Assembly (NCBI GenBank): GCA_905215505.1
Contig: CAJMPU010000010.1
Coordinates: 1-64,000, forward strand
Source: an uncultured bacterium
GTDB lineage: Bacteria > Actinomycetota > Coriobacteriia > Coriobacteriales > Coriobacteriaceae
DNA: 64,000 bases
Direction of reading: 5' to 3'
The position numbers and the translations under genes are program-made. Positions 58,978 through 64,000 of the stretch are shown here, in pieces (the stretch's first letter is position 1; each line of letters opens with the position of its first letter). The notes under the pieces are model-generated. The model was given only the letters and a program-made list of their open reading frames with translations. It was not told the DNA's origin and did no database searches.

Positions 58978-60063
58978 CTATTCCTCTTTGGCAAGATCAA
59001 AGGTCACGGTGATTCGATCACGCGAAACACGAATCTTTGGGTCGCCGCAAAGGTTGAGATAGTACCGGGTGGCAAGGTCATTAAAGTCGCGTTCCACAGC
59101 GCGCGAAAACTGTGCCATGTCATCCTTGGCAATACGTAGCCCGCGACGATCCTTCGCGAGATCGACAGGAGCCGGCGCATGCGAGGACGAATCACGCTCG
59201 CGCAGCAGACGCGCGGTCACACCGCGAACGGGCTTAATCTGCCCTGCCAAAATGCGATGGGCCGTGCGCTCGGACATCTCAAGACCCAAACCCGAACAAA
59301 TACGGATAAAGTCCTCGGCATCAGAAGCAAGGCCTAAACGATCGACAACCGGAAGCTCGCTCTCGTCATCAATGAACAGGAGACGAGACGTATCAAGCCG
59401 GCTTGACGCCTGAGCATAAAGGGTCGCGGCAATCTCAGACGGAGAACCAAGATAGACATCGCAACCACGCAACTCCTCGAGCGCAAACTCACATGCAGCG
59501 CGAATAATATTATGCGGACCGCGAGCACAGACATAACGTCCGTCCTCATCCTTGACGGCCTGGGGCCAGCTGGACTGATCGGCACGCTCACTGAGGCGGT
59601 CGGCCGCGACGCTCACCTTAAAGGCTGAACCAAGATCGACACCGGACGTGACCACACGGGCCTCATCGGCGTTCTGCTTGATCGAAAACAATGCCATGCC
59701 ACGACCGTGAACGCCCCAACGGTCCATCTTCATGCTCTCGAGCTTGGAGGTAACGCGGGCATCAAAGATTCGCTCTTGCATATCCTGCGGAACGCCAGAA
59801 CCGTTATCCAGAAAGACAAGCGTGCGGACGCCATCTTCCTTGGTCGTGGCGAGATAGACCTTGTCGGCGCCGGCATCGCGAGCATTACGGAGCATTTCGA
59901 TGACGATGTCCTCGACATGCTGAATGTCGTGCTTAGCCTGGCGCCGCTCGGCCTCCGAAACGCGGAGGCGGACATACCCCTCGCCAAGGTTCTCCTCGAC
60001 GCGAAGGTTGCCCTCCCCCGACATCGACGCGATAAATGAGATGAGCTCGTTCGCGTCGCTCAT
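58978..60063 (-). CDS. GHKL-type ATP-binding protein (361 aa)
   Basis: An HSP90/histidine-kinase-like ATP-binding domain covers the N-terminal ~190 residues: EDIVIEMLRNARDAGAD (N box), DNGSGVP (G1) and VHGRGMALFSIKQ (G2). The C-terminal ~170 residues are helical with no kinase dimerisation or receiver domain. The family is conserved between rny and spoVS in Actinobacteria and some Clostridia and has no assigned role. It starts 1 bp after rny, so they are co-transcribed. Confidence 0.8.
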   Translation of the reverse strand: MSDANELISFIASMSGEGNLRVEENLGEGYVRLRVSEAERRQAKHDIQHVEDIVIEMLRNARDAGADKVYLATTKEDGVRTLVFLDNGSGVPQDMQERIFDARVTSKLESMKMDRWGVHGRGMALFSIKQNADEARVVTSGVDLGSAFKVSVAADRLSERADQSSWPQAVKDEDGRYVCARGPHNIIRAACEFALEELRGCDVYLGSPSEIAATLYAQASSRLDTSRLLFIDDESELPVVDRLGLASDAEDFIRICSGLGLEMSERTAHRILAGQIKPVRGVTARLLRERDSSSHAPAPVDLAKDRRGLRIAKDDMAQFSRAVERDFNDLATRYYLNLCGDPKIRVSRDRITVTFDLAKEE

Positions 60064-60064
60064 G

Positions 60065-61621
60065 TTATTTAGCGATATCGACAGCGCGGCTCTCGCGAAT
60101 CACGACGACGCGCACCTGACCGGGATACTCCATCTCTTCCTCGATCTGATGGGCGATATCGTGAGCCAGGACCGTGGACTGGGCATCGGAGATCTTGTCC
60201 GGCTGGACCATGACGTGGACCTCGCGACCGGCCTGCATGGCATAGGTACGTTCGACGCCGTCATGGGAGTTGGCGATCTCCTCAAGCTTCTCAAGACGCT
60301 TGATGTAGTTCTCGGCAGACTCGCGACGGGCACCGGGGCGAGAGGCAGAGACAGCATCGGCGGCCTGCACCAGGACATCGAGCACCGTGTTGGGGTCGAC
60401 ATCGGCATGGTGAGCCTCAATAGCGTGGACGATAACGGGCTTCTCGCCATAACGGCGGGCAAGCTCGGCGCCGATGACGGCATGCGGGCCCTCGACGTCG
60501 TGGTCGATTGCCTTGCCCAGGTCATGAAGCAGGCCGGCGCGCTTGGCGGTCACAACGTCCAGGCCAAGCTCGGAAGCCATCACGCCGCACAGATCAGAGA
60601 CCTCGAGGGAATGCTGAAGCACGTTCTGACCAAACGAGGTACGGTAGCGCAGGGCACCAAGGGTCTTGACGATCTCGGGGTGCAGATCGTGGATGCCGGT
60701 ATCGAAGGCAGCCTGCTCGCCAGCCTCGCGCACGCGCTGCTGAACCAGGTCGGCGGCCTTGTGATACATCTCCTCGATACGGGCAGGGTGAATGCGGCCG
60801 TCGGCGATGAGGTTCTCGAGGGCGACACGGGCGGTCTCACGACGGACCGGGTCGAAGCTCGAAAGAACGACTGTCTCGGGCGTGTCATCGATCACGAGGT
60901 TGACGCCGGAAACCTGCTCGAAGGTCCGGATGTTGCGACCCTCGCGACCGATGATACGGCCCTTGAGGTCATCAGAGGGAATGTGCACGGAGGTAACGGT
61001 GACCTCGGCAGTGTGGTCGGCAGCGCAGCGCTGAATCGCCAGAGACAGAATCTCCTGGGCGGTCTTGTGGCACTCGGCGCGAACCTGCTGCTCGGACTCG
61101 CGAATGATCGTGGCGGCCTCGTGGGTGACCTCGCCGCGAACCTTATCGAGGAGCTCCTTGTGGGCGTCCTCGCGGGTAAGGTCGGCGATACGCTCGAGCT
61201 CGGAAGTCTGCTTTGCACAGAGCTCCTCGAGCTCACGGGAGCGCTTCTCGACCTGACCGGCCTGGCTGGACAGCTGATGCTCGCGCTTGTCGAGAGCGTC
61301 GTTGCGGCGATCAAGGGATTCCTCGCGCTGCATCACGCGGTTCTCGAGCGTACGAATCTCGTTCTTACGCTGCTTGTCCTCGGCCTCGGCGGCCTGCTTG
61401 TTCTTGATGATCTCCTCTTTAGCCTCGAGCAGAGCCTCTTTTTTGAGGGTCTCGGCCTGACGCTTAGCATCACCGATCAGGGACTCAGCCTGTGCGTGTG
61501 CCGACTGGATTTTTTCGTCGGCCTCGTGAAGACTACCCTGCTTGGCGGTGCGCATGTAGGCAATGGCGGCGATGGCACCCAAAACGATGCCAACGAGCGC
61601 TGCGATGATAGGCATGCTCAC
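60065..61621 (-). CDS. rny: Ribonuclease Y
   Basis: Membrane-anchored endoribonuclease that starts mRNA turnover. The N-terminal helix (IIAALVGIVLGAIAAIAYM) is followed by a long coiled coil (to about 200), a KH domain with GRIIGREGRNIRTFEQVSGV and an HD domain (RAGLLHDLGKAIDHD). 518 residues is typical. GGAGTG precedes the ATG. Confidence 0.95.
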   Translation of the reverse strand: MSMPIIAALVGIVLGAIAAIAYMRTAKQGSLHEADEKIQSAHAQAESLIGDAKRQAETLKKEALLEAKEEIIKNKQAAEAEDKQRKNEIRTLENRVMQREESLDRRNDALDKREHQLSSQAGQVEKRSRELEELCAKQTSELERIADLTREDAHKELLDKVRGEVTHEAATIIRESEQQVRAECHKTAQEILSLAIQRCAADHTAEVTVTSVHIPSDDLKGRIIGREGRNIRTFEQVSGVNLVIDDTPETVVLSSFDPVRRETARVALENLIADGRIHPARIEEMYHKAADLVQQRVREAGEQAAFDTGIHDLHPEIVKTLGALRYRTSFGQNVLQHSLEVSDLCGVMASELGLDVVTAKRAGLLHDLGKAIDHDVEGPHAVIGAELARRYGEKPVIVHAIEAHHADVDPNTVLDVLVQAADAVSASRPGARRESAENYIKRLEKLEEIANSHDGVERTYAMQAGREVHVMVQPDKISDAQSTVLAHDIAHQIEEEMEYPGQVRVVVIRESRAVDIAK

Positions 61622-61872
61622 TCCTTTTTATGGATTCGTTACACAACAAAGCGAACCGTCCTTACGAACGGCTCGCGACATTTGAGTAATATGGGCGCAG
61701 CTTATGCGGGTCGGATACAGATAAACATATAAACAAACTCATCACAGATGAGCACATATCACAAAGCAAATGACGCTGTTTATCGTACGTTGAACCACAA
61801 CAACTGTCAAATAAATGCCCCCAACACGGCGGCTAAAACACGGTGAGCGGCAGGGCCACAAAACGCATACGC
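61622..61872. other. Intergenic between recX and rny
   Basis: 250 bp with the rny promoter region. GCGAACCGT and ACGGCTCGC arms near 61651-61676 form a hairpin that may end the recX transcript or lie in the rny leader. No gene. Confidence 0.45.
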
Positions 61873-62565
61873 CTAAACCGCACATTCCTCGCGTTCGGCA
61901 TCGAGACGTGCCTTAACGGCATCGGCGGCGATATGATACGAGAAGCCCTTGCCCATCAAAAACCGAACCAGTTTTTCGAATCCGCGCGTCTCTGGAACAC
62001 GCCGCTTGGCGAGCAGGGCTGACGCACGCGCCAAATCGTCTTCGACGGCAAAATAATCCTCGGGATAACCGGGAATGTCATCGAGCACGACATGACGGCG
62101 CTTGAGCTCGGTCTCGATTTTGCGCTGTCCCCAACCGCGCCGCTTGCGCTCCTCGATAAAGTACGAGCAAAAGCGGTTCTCGTCTAAAAAGCGATACTCG
62201 GTGGCGCGCTCGACGGCGAAATCGATCGCGGTCTGGTGAAAGCCGTAGCGAGCCAGCTTGTCACGGACCTCGCCCGTCGCATGGTCGCGGCGCGATAACA
62301 TCTCGGTCACCATGGTAAGTGCACATTTACGCTCGACGAGCTGCACCGCCTCACGAAAGTTGTCCCAATCACAGGGAAGATCGGGGCGGTTTTTGACATA
62401 CAGGCGCGCGACCCGCACGGGAATCCAAATGGACCGCTCAAAACCGCCCTCAAGCTCACAATCGATATGTGCGCAAGGCTTTTTGGACGCATACCCGCTC
62501 GAGAACGAGGAGGCCGCCTTCTTATCGGGAAAGACGACCGTGGCCTCGGTCACCGTATACGACAT
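61873..62565 (-). CDS. recX: Regulatory protein RecX
   Basis: Modulates RecA filaments. The C-terminal ~130 residues carry the RecX three-helix repeats: LSRRDHATGEVRDKLARYGF, FLDENRFCSYFIEERKRRGW and a final FEKLVRFLMGKGFSYHIAAD. The N-terminal 80 residues are a variable extension. It starts 11 bp after recA. Confidence 0.9.
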   Translation of the reverse strand: MSYTVTEATVVFPDKKAASSFSSGYASKKPCAHIDCELEGGFERSIWIPVRVARLYVKNRPDLPCDWDNFREAVQLVERKCALTMVTEMLSRRDHATGEVRDKLARYGFHQTAIDFAVERATEYRFLDENRFCSYFIEERKRRGWGQRKIETELKRRHVVLDDIPGYPEDYFAVEDDLARASALLAKRRVPETRGFEKLVRFLMGKGFSYHIAADAVKARLDAEREECAV

Positions 62566-62576
62566 GAGCGTAACCG

Positions 62577-63725
62577 CTACTCGTCGTCATCATCGAGCAT
62601 GGCGGAACCATCGATGGCGTAAAGCTCGTCAAACTCCTCAGGCGCAGGCTGATCGGTCAGCTCGACCTCGGATGGAGCATCGTCGTCAAACTCAAGCCCG
62701 CAGGCAAGGCGGACCTTATGCTCAATCTCGTCGGCGCAATCAGGGTGTTCGCGCAGGAACGCCTTGGCGGCCTCGCGACCGTTGCCGAGCTTGTCCTCGC
62801 CATAGGCAAACCAGGAGCCCATCTTCTTGCAAATGCCGCACTCGACAGCCATGTCCAGAATCGAGCCCTCCTTAGAGATGCCCGTACCGTACATGATGTC
62901 GAACTCAGCAGAACGGAACGGAGCTGCCACCTTGTTCTTAACGACCTTGGCGCGCACGCGGTTACCGATAACTTCATCCTTAAGCTTAATGCTGTCGATG
63001 CGGCGAATGTCGATACGCACCGAAGAGAAGAACTTAAGGGCGCGGCCGCCCGTCGTGGTCTCGGGGTTGCCGAACATGACGCCGATCTTCTCTCGCAGCT
63101 GGTTAATGAAGATGCATGTCGTGTTGGACTTGGACAGCGAGCCGGCGAGCTTGCGGAGCGCCTGACTCATCAGACGAGCTTGCAATCCGACCGTGGTATC
63201 GCCGATCTCTCCCTCGATCTCGGCACGCGGGGTCAGCGCGGCGACGGAGTCGACGACGATGGCATCGATGGCGCCGGAACGCACGAGCATGTCAACAATC
63301 TCGAGCGCCTGCTCACCCGTATCAGGCTGGGAAATCAGTACCTCGTCGATATCCACGCCAATGCGCGCGGCATACGTGGGATCGAGCGCGTGCTCGGCAT
63401 CGATAAATGCCACCACGCCACCCATTGCCTGGGCTTCGGCCAGGATCTCGAGCGAAAGCGTCGTCTTACCGGAGGACTCAGGACCGTAAATCTCGACGAT
63501 ACGGCCGCGCGGCACACCGCCGATACCCAGAGCGGCATCGAGTGCCAGAGCGCCCGTGGGGATGGCCTCAACCTCAAGCTCGGGGCCGCCGTCACCATAC
63601 CTCATGATGGAGCCTTGACCGAACTTCTTCTCGATCTCGGCCTTGGTGGTGGCGATCATCTCATCGCGCTCTTTACCCGTCGTGCGAGCATGAACGGTAC
63701 GTACGGGACCTGAATTCTTGGCCAT
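62577..63725 (-). CDS. recA: Recombinase RecA
   Basis: Strand-exchange ATPase and LexA co-protease. Walker A GPESSGKT, then IDAEHALDP, LISQPDTGEQALEI, the Walker B VDSVAALTP, and loop L2 GVMFGNPETTTGGRALKFF. The C-terminus is acidic (ending AMLDDDDE). ATG 63725 has AGGAGGG upstream. A perfect SOS box lies 39 bp before the start. Confidence 0.97.
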   Translation of the reverse strand: MAKNSGPVRTVHARTTGKERDEMIATTKAEIEKKFGQGSIMRYGDGGPELEVEAIPTGALALDAALGIGGVPRGRIVEIYGPESSGKTTLSLEILAEAQAMGGVVAFIDAEHALDPTYAARIGVDIDEVLISQPDTGEQALEIVDMLVRSGAIDAIVVDSVAALTPRAEIEGEIGDTTVGLQARLMSQALRKLAGSLSKSNTTCIFINQLREKIGVMFGNPETTTGGRALKFFSSVRIDIRRIDSIKLKDEVIGNRVRAKVVKNKVAAPFRSAEFDIMYGTGISKEGSILDMAVECGICKKMGSWFAYGEDKLGNGREAAKAFLREHPDCADEIEHKVRLACGLEFDDDAPSEVELTDQPAPEEFDELYAIDGSAMLDDDDE

Positions 63726-63763
63726 GAATAGCCCTCCTCTTAACAACCTGCATCGATAATAAA

Positions 63764-63777
63764 CGAACGGCTGTTCG
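63764..63777 (-). promoter_or_regulatory. SOS box upstream of recA
   Basis: CGAAC-GGCT-GTTCG, a perfect match to the palindromic LexA box, 39 bp before the recA start codon. Confidence 0.9.
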
Positions 63778-63822
63778 TGGTCAACCGTTCAGGCCAATCA
63801 TATGCAGGCAGTCTTTCCAAAA

Positions 63823-63864
63823 CCCAACCAAACGCCGACCAAACACTGACCAAATGCTTGACCA
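63823..63864 (-). repeat. TTTGGTCAG tandem motif, copy 2
   Basis: On the minus strand four imperfect 11-nt units: AAGCATTTGGTCAGTG, TTTGGTCGGCG, TTTGGTTGGG. The first 28 bp match 9890-9917 at 25 positions. It lies about 45 bp upstream of the recA SOS box. Confidence 0.6.
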
Positions 63865-63951
63865 CAAAGGGGCAAATAAGAACAAGAAAGGCAAAAATAC
63901 ACCTATGACCAGCGCAAACGCTAAATTCGTCAGGGGTCCCTATCTCCACAT

Positions 63952-63975
63952 TTAAGGGGCCCGAAGGCCCCTTAA
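63952..63975. terminator. GC-rich hairpin with CGAA loop near right edge
   Basis: TTAAGGGGCC and GGCCCCTTAA, perfect 10-bp arms around CGAA. It probably terminates a gene lying to the right of the window or insulates recA. No gene is visible between it and recA. Confidence 0.7.
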
Positions 63976-64000
63976 AACACGTCTATTCCATAGAGTTAAG

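Noticed and set aside
60000..61732. Long plus-strand frame opposite rny
   Set aside because: RNase Y on the minus strand has all its domains; the plus-strand frame has no start signal or family.
63823..63864. CRISPR array
   Set aside because: The units are only 11 nt, imperfect and directly adjacent, with no spacers; no cas genes are in the window.
63740..63949. 69-codon minus-strand frame upstream of recA
   Set aside because: It spans the SOS box and the TTTGGTC repeats, has no ribosome binding site and no family; treated as non-coding.

Overview
The window reads as a chromosome segment of a Coriobacteriia bacterium, most likely Collinsella or a close relative. This is inferred from moderately high GC, the MEP pathway (ispH), the pgsA-FHA-MerR block typical of Actinobacteria, and the recA-recX-rny-spoVS-miaB-miaA-hflX-lexA order. 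No 16S gene or other direct marker is present, so genus is an inference.

Layout. Positions 1-749 hold the end of a rhamnose-biosynthesis gene. From 0.8 to 9.3 kb lies a lower-GC accessory stretch: relics of IS110 and IS66 elements, orphan hypotheticals, a KAP-type P-loop NTPase, a DUF6414-like gene paired with a Clp-like AAA+ ATPase, and an LPKTA wall-anchored beta-helix protein. From 9.5 to 12.6 kb are tRNA-Val, a nuclease-like gene, tRNA-Met and two copies of tRNA-Ala, each tRNA-Ala preceded by the same ~150-nt inverted-repeat element. From 12.6 to 29.7 kb a tightly packed plus-strand run of 18 genes covers an ABC-F factor, S2P protease, scpAB, rluB, cmk, plsC, ispH, a DUF512 radical-SAM protein, der, plsY, gpsA, rpe, a cysteine desulfurase, NIF3, a zinc-ribbon protein and coaBC. 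tRNA-Pro follows.

From 30 to 43.2 kb is a second accessory region. It holds two genes broken by single in-frame stops (a pilin/DUF6273 fusion and a membrane thioredoxin), a small secreted Cys-containing peptide with a small membrane protein, a fused ABC exporter, a dnaQ relic, and a very GC-rich operon like the lantibiotic-immunity/CprABC-K-R systems (two-component pair plus LanFEG-type ABC transporter) with no lanA/B/C genes in view.

From 43.6 to 64 kb the core resumes: pgsA, an FHA protein and a MerR regulator; apt; an NlpC/P60 wall hydrolase; degV and a DUF1836 regulator; trxB; a glycolipid glycosyltransferase; dut, nrdR, a YneA-like LysM protein, lexA, an acyltransferase-like membrane protein, hflX, miaA, miaB, spoVS, a GHKL ATPase, rny, recX and recA. 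SOS boxes of the form CGAAC-N4-GTTCG sit at lexA/yneA and at recA. A recurring feature of the window is long, near-perfect intergenic inverted repeats, best seen at 51674-52038, where two hairpins share a conserved loop but have different, still perfectly paired stems.
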